A stretch of DNA of 64,000 nucleotides, taken from NCBI RefSeq assembly GCF_049680855.1, contig NZ_JBMPGS010000005.1, forward strand, positions 62,001 to 126,000, in the 5' to 3' direction. Below the pieces are notes generated by a model. It was given only the letters and a program-made list of their open reading frames with translations. It ran no database searches and was not told where the DNA came from. Below are positions 49,145 to 58,333 of the stretch, one piece after another. Numbering within the stretch: position 1 is the stretch's first letter; each line of letters opens with the position of its first letter. Position numbers and translations under genes: made by a program. Source of the DNA: Salinimicrobium sp049680855 (GTDB lineage Bacteria; Bacteroidota; Bacteroidia; Flavobacteriales; Flavobacteriaceae).

Positions 49145-52117
49145 TTATGCAGCTTCTTCTGTCACCTTTTTACTTGCTTTTCTCTTGTTCATCGTATCAT
49201 AAGTTACCGGAGTAGCAATAAATACAGATGAGTAAGTACCTACAATGACACCTACGATTAAGGCAAACATAAACCCTCTAATACTTTCCCCTCCAAAAAT
49301 GAAGATGGCAAGTAATACGATTAAAGTAGTCAAAGAGGTGTTTAACGTACGGCTTATCGTTCTATTTACTGCTGCATTGATAGTATCATTTGCAGCCCAA
49401 CTAGTGTGCTCATTAAAGAATTCCCTAATGCGGTCATAGATTACCACCGTATCATTCAGCGAGTAACCCACTACGGTAAGAATCGCGGCGATAAACGCCT
49501 GGTCAATCTCCATGTTGAAAGGCATGAATTTGTAAGTAAGTGAGAATATTCCCAAAACAATTAAAACATCATGTGTTACCGCAGCAACTGCACCCAAACT
49601 AAACTGCCATTTTCTAAACCTTAATAGGATGTAAAGGAAGATTACCAAAAGTGAGCCTAATACAGCCCAGATCGAAGCCTGTTTTATATCATCTGCGATA
49701 GACGGCCCTACTTTAAGAGACTGCATTATTCCAAATTCTCTTTCACCTTCTCCTACAGAGAAATTCTCATAAGACAAGTCTGCTGGAAGATTCGGTTGAA
49801 GTGCGTCGTATAATTTTCTTCGAATCTCATTATCTACCTCTGTTCCTTCTTCCTCAACCTTATATTTTGTAGTTACTTTTATTTGATTGGCAGCTCCAAA
49901 TGTTTTGGCATTAGCACTTCCAAATTCAGCAACAAGATCTCTTTCTATCTCAGTTGGGTTTACTGCGTGTTCAAATCTTACCGTATAACTTCTTCCTCCT
50001 ACAAAATCAACTCCCTGGTTAAGTCCTTGTGTTAAGAGAGAAATAAGACTCACTACTACCAATATTCCGGAGATGGTGTATCCAATTTTTCTTTTCCCGA
50101 GGAAATTAATGTTCATTCCGGTGAAAAGGCCTTTGGTTGCTCCTGTTGCGAAATCAAGAGATTTTCCATTTTTACCATATCCGTCAATAAACAACCTGGT
50201 AATGAAAATCGCTGTGAACAAAGATGTTGCAATACCAATTAGTAAGGTAGTGGCGAAACCTTTAATTGGCCCTGTTCCAAGAACAAGCAGTATAAAACCT
50301 GTAAGACCTGTGGTAATGTTCGCATCAAGAATTGATGAAAGTGCATTATTAAAACCATCTTTAATGGCATCTTTCTGCACCTTGCCTTTCGCTAGTTCTT
50401 CGCGGATACGCTCAAAGATAAGAACGTTCGCATCTACCGAAATACCAATGGTCAACACAATACCCGCAATACCAGGTAAGGTAAGTACAGCACCAAGACC
50501 CGCAAGTACTCCAAAGATAAATAAGATGTTTACCACAAGTGCGATATCTGCATAGAAACCGGCTTTTCCATAATAGAAAATCATCCAAAGAAGCACGAGA
50601 ACCAATGCAATTCCAAAGGACATGATACCACTATCAATCGCTTCCTGTCCCAGAGATGGCCCTACCACTTCACTCTGAATAATATCTGCTGAAGCAGGAA
50701 GTGCACCCGCTCTTAAAACGTTTGCTAAATCCTGACCTTCGGTAATGCTGAAATTACCTGTAATTTCACTACGCCCGCCCGGAATAGGCCCCGTGGAAAC
50801 TCCCGGTGCAGAATAAACGATATTGTCAAGAACAATTGCAATAGAAGTTTGGTTTGCTGAAGCCTCCCCGGTCATTTCTTCCCAGATCTTTGCTCCTCTT
50901 CCATTCATTTGCATGCTTACAGCAACCCTACCCAGCTGGTCGTAGGTTTGCGTCGCATCTGTAATTACACTTCCGCTAAGCGGTGGTTCATTTTGCCTGT
51001 TTCCTCTTAATGCATAAAGAGGAACTGTATTAGTATCTTCATCTGTAACTCCCCAAACGAATTTTACTTCACGAAGTTCTGCCGGAAGTAAAGAACGAAT
51101 TTGAGACATTTTAAGGTAACTGTTCACTTCAGATGTATCTGCAGCTCTAAAAGTTGCTAATACTGGTCCACCCTGAAAACCTGGTTGTACCATGGCGTCA
51201 AATAATGGATTTACCTGTGAAGCAACTTCAGTAGAATCTTCGGCTGCCTCAAGAAGAGCATCAATCTCATCTTCTTCAGCGGCTGTAGTATCAGCTTCCT
51301 GTTCAGTATCTTCAGCAACAATATTTTTTAGAGTATTGTTTGCCTGTACAAAGAAATTTTGAAATTGATTGCTGTTGTAGACATGCCAGAATTCAAGTTC
51401 AGCAGTACTTTGAAGCAGGTCTTGTATACGATCAATTTCCCGTGCACCAGGCAGCTCTACAAGAATTCTTCCTGAATTCCCCAAACGCTGAATGTTTGGT
51501 TGAGTAACTCCAAATTTATCAATACGCTTTCGCAGTACCTCAAACGCCGAACCAATAGATTCATCTATTTTTCTACGAATGATCGGTTTTACCTCCTCAT
51601 TCGTCATTTCATAATTGATCTCGTCACTCAGCGTTTTATTGGCGAAAATATCTGGAGAAGCAAGTTGTGCATTCGGGATATTTTCGAAAGCTTCAAAAAA
51701 GAGATCAATATAATTTTCCTGGCTATCTGTACGAGCCTGGTCTGCTTCTGCAAGGGCCTGATTAAAAGCAGGATCATTTGTATTATTCGCAAGACCTCTT
51801 AAGATGTCTTTAACGGAAACCTGAAGAATCACGTTAATCCCACCTTTAAGGTCAAGACCTTTATTTAGCTCCTTATCTTTTGCCGACTCGTAAGTTATGC
51901 CTGCAAATATTTCCTGATTTGCAATAGAGTCAAGATATCTTTGTTCTACGGTTTCTCGTATTTGAGGATAATTTTCTACATCCTCTCCAACTCTTTGTTC
52001 CGCAAACGCTTCGGCATCATTCTCAATGTTATTCGTAATAAATGTAAAGGAAAGCTGATAAATACATACCAACCCGAATAAAATTGCAAATACCTTAATT
52101 AATCCCTTGTTCTGCAT
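49145..52117 (-). CDS. secDF: Protein translocase subunit SecDF (fused)
   Basis: A 990-residue fusion of SecD and SecF. The SecD part has an N-terminal helix, a large periplasmic region (about 30-480) and a six-helix domain with LTLPGIAGIVLTIGISVDAN. The SecF part (about 670-980) has the second six-helix domain with GYSLNDTVVIYDRIRE. SecDF pulls translocating chains across using the proton gradient. The fusion is the usual arrangement in Bacteroidota. Upstream is a good promoter (52152-52182). Confidence 0.96.
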   Translation of the reverse strand: MQNKGLIKVFAILFGLVCIYQLSFTFITNNIENDAEAFAEQRVGEDVENYPQIRETVEQRYLDSIANQEIFAGITYESAKDKELNKGLDLKGGINVILQVSVKDILRGLANNTNDPAFNQALAEADQARTDSQENYIDLFFEAFENIPNAQLASPDIFANKTLSDEINYEMTNEEVKPIIRRKIDESIGSAFEVLRKRIDKFGVTQPNIQRLGNSGRILVELPGAREIDRIQDLLQSTAELEFWHVYNSNQFQNFFVQANNTLKNIVAEDTEQEADTTAAEEDEIDALLEAAEDSTEVASQVNPLFDAMVQPGFQGGPVLATFRAADTSEVNSYLKMSQIRSLLPAELREVKFVWGVTDEDTNTVPLYALRGNRQNEPPLSGSVITDATQTYDQLGRVAVSMQMNGRGAKIWEEMTGEASANQTSIAIVLDNIVYSAPGVSTGPIPGGRSEITGNFSITEGQDLANVLRAGALPASADIIQSEVVGPSLGQEAIDSGIMSFGIALVLVLLWMIFYYGKAGFYADIALVVNILFIFGVLAGLGAVLTLPGIAGIVLTIGISVDANVLIFERIREELAKGKVQKDAIKDGFNNALSSILDANITTGLTGFILLVLGTGPIKGFATTLLIGIATSLFTAIFITRLFIDGYGKNGKSLDFATGATKGLFTGMNINFLGKRKIGYTISGILVVVSLISLLTQGLNQGVDFVGGRSYTVRFEHAVNPTEIERDLVAEFGSANAKTFGAANQIKVTTKYKVEEEGTEVDNEIRRKLYDALQPNLPADLSYENFSVGEGEREFGIMQSLKVGPSIADDIKQASIWAVLGSLLVIFLYILLRFRKWQFSLGAVAAVTHDVLIVLGIFSLTYKFMPFNMEIDQAFIAAILTVVGYSLNDTVVIYDRIREFFNEHTSWAANDTINAAVNRTISRTLNTSLTTLIVLLAIFIFGGESIRGFMFALIVGVIVGTYSSVFIATPVTYDTMNKRKASKKVTEEAA

Positions 52118-52151
52118 TATTATTAATTTATGGTCATTTTTTTAAAACGGA

Positions 52152-52182
52152 CAAATATAGGCTTTCGATTAAGAAATCCCAA
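52152..52182 (-). promoter_or_regulatory. Promoter of secDF
   Basis: On the minus strand TTG, 20 nt, then TATATTTG, about 35 nt upstream of the secDF start. Confidence 0.7.
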
Positions 52183-52310
52183 TTATTTTTTTTTGAAAAA
52201 TTTAACTCTTATAGGTTTCCTACATGCTCCTAAGAACCTGTATATAACTTACTTCCACGGCTATTCAAAAAGGTGATTTTCCTTTCATTTTATGGCCGGC
52301 ATAAAACAAC

Positions 52311-52339
52311 AAAACCCGCTGTTTTATAAGCGGGTTTTT
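52311..52339 (-). terminator. Terminator after the malate dehydrogenase gene
   Basis: AAAACCCGCT and AGCGGGTTTTT pair around an 8-nt loop, with T runs on both strands. It lies between mdh and secDF. Confidence 0.9.
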
Positions 52340-52378
52340 AACTTATTTATAGCATGTTTCTTTTAAGAAAAGATAGGA

Positions 52379-53308
52379 CTACTTAAGATCCAGAAGGTTA
52401 TTCGTTTTGGAAACTCCTTCGGCACTTTCTTTTAGCTTCGCTTTTTCAGCCTCATCAAGTTCAATCTCTACAATCTCTTCAATTCCATTTTTACTAAGAA
52501 TCACAGGAACACCTATACAAAGATCTTCAAGGCCATACTCCCCTTCCAATAAAGCTGAACATGGGAACATCTTTTTTTGATCACAGGCGATAGCCTGAAC
52601 AAGTGAAGAAACTGCAGCTCCCGGCGCATACCAGGCACTGGTTCCAAGCATTTTCGTCAAGGTTGCTCCACCAACTTTGGTATCTTCAGATATTTGATTC
52701 ATCCTATCTTCAGACAAGAATTTAGAAACCGGAACACTGTTCCTGGTAGCCAATCTTGTTAAAGGAACCATTCCCGTATCACTATGTCCTCCAATCACCA
52801 TTCCGTCAACATCTGAAGACGGACATTCAAGCGCTTCGCTGATCCTGTATTTAAAACGGGCGCTATCAAGGGCTCCACCCATTCCAATAATCTTGTTCTT
52901 TGGAAGTTTTGTAGTCTTATGCACCAGGTAAGTCATGGTATCCATAGGATTACTTACCACAATGATTGTTACGTTAGGAGAATGTTCAATTAGACTAGAA
53001 GAAACAGATTTTACGATATCAGCATTGATCCCTATAAGTTCCTCACGAGTCATTCCCGGTTTACGTGGTATCCCACTGGTAATTACGGCGACATCACTCC
53101 CAGCTGTTTTTGAATAATCGTTTGTACTTCCGGTTATTTTTGTATCGAATCCAAGCAATGAGGAAGTCTGCATGAGATCCATTGCTTTTCCTTCGGCATA
53201 GTTTTCCTTGATATCTATTAGCACCACTTCCGAAGCAAAGTTTTTAATTGCAACATATTCTGCGCAGCTGGCTCCAACGGCTCCGGCTCCTACTATAGTA
53301 ACTTTCAT
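52379..53308 (-). CDS. mdh: Malate dehydrogenase
   Basis: A 309-residue LDH-like NAD-dependent malate dehydrogenase of the TCA cycle. The nucleotide motif is GAGAVGASCA (7-16), with the acidic residue VVLID ending strand 2. Substrate Arg lies in GIPRKPGMTREEL, and the catalytic His is in GGHSDTGMVPL. Length is typical. The gene is monocistronic, between two terminators or gaps. Confidence 0.96.
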   Translation of the reverse strand: MKVTIVGAGAVGASCAEYVAIKNFASEVVLIDIKENYAEGKAMDLMQTSSLLGFDTKITGSTNDYSKTAGSDVAVITSGIPRKPGMTREELIGINADIVKSVSSSLIEHSPNVTIIVVSNPMDTMTYLVHKTTKLPKNKIIGMGGALDSARFKYRISEALECPSSDVDGMVIGGHSDTGMVPLTRLATRNSVPVSKFLSEDRMNQISEDTKVGGATLTKMLGTSAWYAPGAAVSSLVQAIACDQKKMFPCSALLEGEYGLEDLCIGVPVILSKNGIEEIVEIELDEAEKAKLKESAEGVSKTNNLLDLK

Positions 53309-53397
53309 TTTATATGGTTTTTGTAAAGATTAGTAATAGTTGCTAAAATACAAATTCTAAGGCAGTTTTTATAAAATCTACCTTAAAAGAGGCCTTT

Positions 53398-54384
53398 TTA
53401 AAGCCTGTAGTGTAAGCCTAGATTGAGATTATAAAACTTTCCGAAACTCAGTGCCGAAGAGATCGTGAAATTCATGAAATTATAGTTGACCCCAACATCT
53501 CCTTTAAACTCATTTTCATTATTATCTAGTGTTCCCAACGCATTATTTAAAGGCGACAGTGCGAAACCAGAGCCTCCCATTGTATAATCAAAGCTGGAAT
53601 TAGTTACTCCCACGGCTCCAAGAAGTTCCCAGCCGCTGTTTACGAAGGTTTTAGAGGAAAGCAACTGAAACAACCAAAGATCGGCATCCACCGCGATATC
53701 ATTTAATTCAACAATACTCTCGAGTTTTATAGGCTCATACTCATACAACACATCAAATTTACTGTAAGCAACCAGGGCTGCAAATTGAAAATCTGTTGGA
53801 CGGGAAAAGCCGAAATACTGGTTAAAATTATGCTTTAGTCCTAAAGCATAGGTGCTTACCCTAATATCATCGATCGTTGTCTCCGGCAGGAACCTCACAG
53901 AAAGATCTGTCTCTAACGGTAGTCCTACAGAAGCCTGTATAAAAGGATGCAACACCATCTTTTTATCTATCCCATCTATAGCGTCAAAGCTGAAGTCTTC
54001 CCTTATCCCCAAAAATTCTATCTCTCCTTCAAAGACCACATCTGTATCACCTCCAAAACCTGTGGGAATGGTGGCAGTAGTAGCATCCTGGATGTAGAAC
54101 GTCTGGTAATTATCATTTGAAATAGAAACAGACCTTTTATCTTCCGGAACAAAAAGTGCATTTCCATGAAGGGAAAACTTCACCTGCCACAGGTCAAGAC
54201 TTTTTGCTGTGGTGAACCAACCGGCACCCGACTGGAATGTCGCAGCTTCGGCAGCCGGAGACGCAAAATCATCTGCAACTTTCAGCATGTCCTTCACAAA
54301 AGAATTTACATCGTTCTGTGCCCTTATAGAGAAGGAAACGCAGAACAGGAACAGAAAAGCCGTGCTTTTAAAAATTTTTTTCAA
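53398..54384 (-). CDS. DUF6588-like outer membrane protein
   Basis: A 328-residue protein with a signal peptide ending near FSIRAQ. The mature part is beta-rich with a hydrophobic, aromatic C-terminal strand (NLNLGLHYRL), as in outer membrane barrels. Segments such as GAGWFTTAKSLDLWQVKFSL and GLKHNF fit DUF6588-type proteins, which I assign with moderate confidence. The function is unknown. It stands alone. Confidence 0.7.
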   Translation of the reverse strand: MKKIFKSTAFLFLFCVSFSIRAQNDVNSFVKDMLKVADDFASPAAEAATFQSGAGWFTTAKSLDLWQVKFSLHGNALFVPEDKRSVSISNDNYQTFYIQDATTATIPTGFGGDTDVVFEGEIEFLGIREDFSFDAIDGIDKKMVLHPFIQASVGLPLETDLSVRFLPETTIDDIRVSTYALGLKHNFNQYFGFSRPTDFQFAALVAYSKFDVLYEYEPIKLESIVELNDIAVDADLWLFQLLSSKTFVNSGWELLGAVGVTNSSFDYTMGGSGFALSPLNNALGTLDNNENEFKGDVGVNYNFMNFTISSALSFGKFYNLNLGLHYRL

Positions 54385-54585
54385 GGAAATGTATTTTTGG
54401 GATTATTGGTGGTAAATGTAATAAAAATAATAGCAGAATTCCGCGGGTATTTTATTCCTACAGGCTGCAAAGAGGACGTTTCAGAGGTTTTCCCTGTCCA
54501 AATTGAACTTTTTAGACCACATTAATCTTTCAGAAAAACAGCTTCTCACAAAGAGTTAATCTGCACATTTCATAAAGTGACAAAA

Positions 54586-54614
54586 TAAAAAAACCCGAAA
54601 AAAAATTCCGGGTT
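54586..54614 (-). terminator. Terminator after gyrB
   Basis: AACCCG and CGGGTT pair around an A-rich loop, followed on the minus strand by a T run. Confidence 0.8.
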
Positions 54615-54638
54615 CTGTAATTATCTGGAAAAGCTGTC

Positions 54639-56579
54639 TTACACATCAATATTTGCGTAAACTGCATTTTTCTCAATAAATTCTCGTCGTGGCGGTACTT
54701 CGTCTCCCATTAACATAGAAAAAATTCTGTCGGCCTCACTACTGTTGTCAATGGTAACCCGTCTTAAGGTTCTAAATTCCGGATTCATGGTGGTGTCCCA
54801 CAACTGTTCGGCATTCATTTCCCCAAGACCTTTATATCGTTGAACACTCACTCCACCGCTATAAGAATCGGCAATTTCATCCCTTTCCTTATCGCTCCAC
54901 GCATAACGTTTTTTGGCGCCTTTCTTCACCAAATATAAAGGTGGCGTGGCAATATAAACATGTCCTGCTTCAATCAATTCCTTCATGTATCTAAAGAAGA
55001 AGGTTAGAATCAAAGTAGCAATGTGACTACCATCCACATCGGCATCACACATAATAACAATTTTATGATACCTCAGCTTGCTCAGGTTAAGCGCTTTACT
55101 ATCTTCTTCGGTTCCTATGGTTACTCCCAGTGCCGTATAAATGTTCTTGATTTCCTCATTTTCGAAAACCTTATGACTCATGGCTTTTTCCACGTTCAGG
55201 ATCTTACCTCTTAATGGAAGAATCGCCTGGAAATGCCTGTCACGACCTTGTTTTGCAGTTCCACCCGCAGAATCTCCCTCTACAAGAAAAACTTCACTTT
55301 CAAAAGGATCCTGAGAAGCACAATCTGATAATTTCCCCGGTAATCCGCCGCCGCTCATTACGGTTTTACGCTGCACCATTTCACGCGCCTTTTTTGCAGC
55401 GTGTCTTGCCTGTGCAGCTAATATTACCTTCTGAACAATGGTTTTGGCGTCATTGGGATTTTCTTCCAGGTAATTTTCAAGCATTTCTGAAACCGCTTGT
55501 GAAACCGCTGAAGTTACTTCCCTGTTCCCAAGCTTTGTCTTCGTTTGCCCCTCAAACTGAGGTTCAGAAACCTTTACCGAAACGATCGCAGTTAGCCCTT
55601 CCCGAAAATCATCTCCCGAAATCTCAAACTTTAATTTATCCAACATTCCGGAGGCATCTGCATATTTTTTCAAAGTAGTAGTCAAACCTCTTCGAAATCC
55701 AGCCAGGTGCGTTCCTCCTTCATGAGTGTTAATATTGTTCACATAAGAGTGCAAATTCTCGTTGAACGAGGTGTTATACACCATCGCGACCTCAACAGGA
55801 ATGTCATTTTTCTCCCCTTCAATTGCAATTACTTCACTAATAATTGGCTCTCTTGTACCGTCAAGAAACTGGATGAATTCCTTCAATCCTTCTTCAGAAA
55901 AGAATTCTTCAGAAATAAATTCTCCCTTATCGTCCTTGTGTCTTTTATCTGTAAGCGTGATACGGATACCTTTGTTTAGATATGCCAGTTCCCGCATACG
56001 GCTGGCGAGAGTTTCATAACTATATTCGATGGTTTGCTGAAAAATGGTAGGATCTGGCTTGAAAGTCACTACAGTACCTCTTTCTGTAGTCTCTCCTACA
56101 GATTTCACGGGATACATTGGTTTTCCTCTCTCGTACTCCTGCTCCCAAATCACTCCTTCTCGGTAAACCGTTGCCTTTAAATGATCTGAAAGAGCATTGA
56201 CACAACTCACCCCTACTCCGTGCAATCCTCCGGAAACTTTATAGGAATCTTTATCAAACTTTCCACCGGCACCAATTTTGGTCATCACAACCTCTAATGC
56301 CGAAACACCTTCTTTTCTATGCAAATCAACCGGAATACCCCGGCCATTATCCTTGGTAGTAATAGAGTTATCCTCGTTAATGATCACACTTATCACGTCG
56401 CAGTGACCAGCAAGAGCCTCATCAATTGAATTATCCACCACTTCATAAACCAGGTGATGCAAACCTCTTACCCCCGTATCTCCAATGTACATGGACGGAC
56501 GCATTCTAACATGCTCCATCCCCTCCAGCGCCTGAATACTGTCTGCCGAATAATTGCTTCTTTTAACCTCTTCGCTCAT
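54639..56579 (-). CDS. gyrB: DNA gyrase subunit B
   Basis: A 646-residue ATPase subunit of DNA gyrase. The GHKL ATPase has EVVDNSIDEAL and the GGLHGVGVSCVNAL segment. The TOPRIM domain has the acidic motifs VEGDSAGGTAKQGRDRHFQA and DADVDGSHI. It lacks the about 165-residue insertion of the E. coli protein, as usual in this phylum. The frame opens at 56612, but the ATG at 56579 (MSEEVKRSNY) is the family-like start. gyrA is not in the window. Confidence 0.96.
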   Translation of the reverse strand: MSEEVKRSNYSADSIQALEGMEHVRMRPSMYIGDTGVRGLHHLVYEVVDNSIDEALAGHCDVISVIINEDNSITTKDNGRGIPVDLHRKEGVSALEVVMTKIGAGGKFDKDSYKVSGGLHGVGVSCVNALSDHLKATVYREGVIWEQEYERGKPMYPVKSVGETTERGTVVTFKPDPTIFQQTIEYSYETLASRMRELAYLNKGIRITLTDKRHKDDKGEFISEEFFSEEGLKEFIQFLDGTREPIISEVIAIEGEKNDIPVEVAMVYNTSFNENLHSYVNNINTHEGGTHLAGFRRGLTTTLKKYADASGMLDKLKFEISGDDFREGLTAIVSVKVSEPQFEGQTKTKLGNREVTSAVSQAVSEMLENYLEENPNDAKTIVQKVILAAQARHAAKKAREMVQRKTVMSGGGLPGKLSDCASQDPFESEVFLVEGDSAGGTAKQGRDRHFQAILPLRGKILNVEKAMSHKVFENEEIKNIYTALGVTIGTEEDSKALNLSKLRYHKIVIMCDADVDGSHIATLILTFFFRYMKELIEAGHVYIATPPLYLVKKGAKKRYAWSDKERDEIADSYSGGVSVQRYKGLGEMNAEQLWDTTMNPEFRTLRRVTIDNSSEADRIFSMLMGDEVPPRREFIEKNAVYANIDV

Positions 56580-56619
56580 ATATAAATTCGTTAAAATTTT
56601 GTCAAATTTCAATAACGAA

Positions 56620-56627
56620 CAAATATA
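56620..56627 (-). promoter_or_regulatory. -7 element of gyrB
   Basis: TATATTTG on the minus strand, 40 nt upstream of the ATG at 56579. Apart from the palindrome copy at 56798 and a TATCTTTA at 56965-56972, the gap to 56995 shows nothing else. Confidence 0.55.
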
Positions 56628-56797
56628 ACAATAAACGCCTTTTTTAAGGTGCTTATATCGGGTTATGAGTGCTTAAGTTATCAACAAATTATGTGGAAAA
56701 ATCTCTTTTCTAGGCTCTTCTGTAGAAACACCGAAAATTTCTTCCATCACAGCAAATTAAAGAGATGAGGAATTTTCTTCGGAAATAAAGTTATTAT

Positions 56798-56816
56798 TAA
56801 AAAATGCCATTTTTCG
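56798..56816. repeat. 19-bp palindrome copy
   Basis: TAAAAAATGCCATTTTTCG, in the divergent intergenic region between gyrB and the DUF2911 gene. Confidence 0.55.
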
Positions 56817-56995
56817 AAACTTATTCACCGCAGAACATTTATCCAGAAATTAATTAAAATGATTTTTTCTTACTCGTTTTAAAGAGCCAATAAAAGAGCG
56901 TTTTTAAAGTAAATTTTAACTAATTTTAAACAATTATTTAACCACTATCTATAATTCGGAAAAGTATCTTTAAAAATTAATAAAAATTCATGATC

Positions 56996-57568
56996 ATGAA
57001 AAGAATAGTTATAGTAGCGGCATTATTATTTGCTGGCTTTGGAAATCAAAATATGCAGGCTCAGGAGCAGGAAAAAGCAAATAATCAGGGTCCTAATTTT
57101 TCAAAACTGGATGTAAGTCCAATGGATGTAGTGCTTTTTCGTGGAGAAAATGACGAGCCTTTAGCAAGAGTCCTCTACAGCCGGCCTCAAACCCGAGATA
57201 GAGAAATTTTTGGAAAACTGGTACCTTATGGGGAAGTATGGAGAACTGGAGCAAATGAAGCGACTGAAATTACTCTTTACGAAGACATGACCGTAAGCGG
57301 TAAGACCATCAAAAAAGGAACTTATACTCTTTACACCATTCCGCAGCAAAACGAATGGACTATCATTTTAAATAACAGCACCAATGTTTGGGGAGCTTAT
57401 GACTACCACGTAGAGCAGGATGTCGCGAGAATAACTGTGCCGGTGAGGCAATCTCCAACTTCCGTAGAGGCATTATCGATGGCTTTTGAACCTATAGAGA
57501 ATGGTGCAAAACTGCAAATAGGCTGGGATGATCATTATGTGGAAGTGCCGTTTAAAGAAGCTAATTAA
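56996..57568 (+). CDS. DUF2911 family exported protein
   Basis: A 190-residue protein with a signal peptide ending near QNMQAQ. The DUF2911 domain fills most of the rest, with YSRPQTRDREIFGKLVPYG, EVWRTGANEATEI and KTIKKGTYTLYTIP all typical of the family. The function is unknown. An alternative start two codons upstream (56990) also exists. A TATCTTTA element lies about 25 nt upstream. Confidence 0.88.
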   Translation: MKRIVIVAALLFAGFGNQNMQAQEQEKANNQGPNFSKLDVSPMDVVLFRGENDEPLARVLYSRPQTRDREIFGKLVPYGEVWRTGANEATEITLYEDMTVSGKTIKKGTYTLYTIPQQNEWTIILNNSTNVWGAYDYHVEQDVARITVPVRQSPTSVEALSMAFEPIENGAKLQIGWDDHYVEVPFKEAN

Positions 57569-57589
57569 GAAGAGAGATATTCAACGTAT

Positions 57590-57614
57590 AAAGCGCCCAC
57601 TGAGGCGCTTTTTT
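57590..57614 (+). terminator. Terminator after the DUF2911 gene
   Basis: AAAGCGCC and GGCGCTTTTTTT pair around a 5-nt loop. It reaches the queE stop codon at 57614 on the other strand and may serve both genes. Confidence 0.88.
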
Positions 57615-58246
57615 TATGGTATATTTAAATACTTGTGGGTTTGCAGTGAAACCTTCCATTTTGGGTTTTTCATCACGTATTCCACGATCATAGGAATTAC
57701 TTTTTCCCGGTTACTCCATTCCGGCTGCAGATAAAGAATACAATGCTCGCCTACTTTAGCAGCCTGCTCTTCTGCAAATTTCAAATCGTGCTTATTAAAA
57801 ACGATCACCTTTAATTCATTTGCCAGCGGATAAATCTCTTCTGTAGGCAATTTAATTTTTTTGGGCGAAAGGCAGATCCAGTCCCATTCTCCAGTTAATT
57901 TATACGCACCCGAAGTTTCAATATGAACCGAACATCCTTGTTCTTTTAAACTCTGAGTAAGCAGCGTCATATCCCAGGTAAGCGGCTCCCCGCCGGTTAT
58001 GACCACAGTTTTGCTATGGCTGGAAGCATTTTCCACGATTTGGCCTATATGAGAGGGTGGGTGAAGTTCTGCATTCCAGCTTTCCTTTACATCACACCAG
58101 TGACAGCCTACATCACATCCTCCAATCCTTACGAAATATGCTGCAGTTCCTTTGTGAAAGCCTTCTCCCTGAATGGTATAAAATTCCTCCATCAACGGGA
58201 GCATTATACCCTTATCCACCAACGCCTGTGTATCTTCTGTAATCAT
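57614..58246 (-). CDS. queE: 7-carboxy-7-deazaguanine synthase
   Basis: A 210-residue radical-SAM enzyme of queuosine/preQ0 synthesis that converts carboxytetrahydropterin to carboxydeazaguanine. The cluster motif C-x3-C-x2-C gives Cys44, Cys48 and Cys51 (GGCDVGCHWC). Preceding sequence EEFYTIQGEGFHKGTAAYF is typical. The frame opens at 58285, but the ATG at 58246 is directly after the TATCTTTG -7 element. FolE in this window makes the pterin precursor upstream of this step. Confidence 0.94.
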   Translation of the reverse strand: MITEDTQALVDKGIMLPLMEEFYTIQGEGFHKGTAAYFVRIGGCDVGCHWCDVKESWNAELHPPSHIGQIVENASSHSKTVVITGGEPLTWDMTLLTQSLKEQGCSVHIETSGAYKLTGEWDWICLSPKKIKLPTEEIYPLANELKVIVFNKHDLKFAEEQAAKVGEHCILYLQPEWSNREKVIPMIVEYVMKNPKWKVSLQTHKYLNIP

Positions 58247-58250
58247 GGCG

Positions 58251-58258
58251 CAAAGATA
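58251..58258 (-). promoter_or_regulatory. -7 element of queE, near-leaderless
   Basis: TATCTTTG on the minus strand ends 4 nt before the queE ATG, so the transcript probably begins at the start codon itself. Confidence 0.65.
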
Positions 58259-58298
58259 ATCAAAAAGCCAGAGCCGGAATGCCATTTACGAAGAGGTT

Positions 58299-58317
58299 TC
58301 AAAAAGGGCATTTTCGG
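58299..58317. repeat. 19-bp palindrome copy (diverged)
   Basis: TCAAAAAGGGCATTTTCGG, between queE and the M14 peptidase gene. A further partial copy (GAATGCCATTTACG) is at 58277-58290. Confidence 0.4.
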
Positions 58318-58333
58318 CATTGGATTTCCACAC

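Noticed and set aside
49145..52117. SecD-SecF fusion as an unusual gene
   Set aside because: The fused form is the usual arrangement in Bacteroidota and Firmicutes, so it is not a novelty.
55214..55678. A 154-residue open frame on the plus strand inside gyrB
   Set aside because: It is the antisense shadow of gyrB TOPRIM and neighbouring sequence, with no family resemblance and no promoter.
54639..56579. GyrB shorter than the E. coli protein as a truncation
   Set aside because: The missing segment is the insertion specific to Gammaproteobacteria and some others; both ATPase and TOPRIM domains are complete.
58247..58285. N-terminal extension of QueE
   Set aside because: It would put the TATCTTTG promoter element inside the coding region; the ATG at 58246 fits family length.
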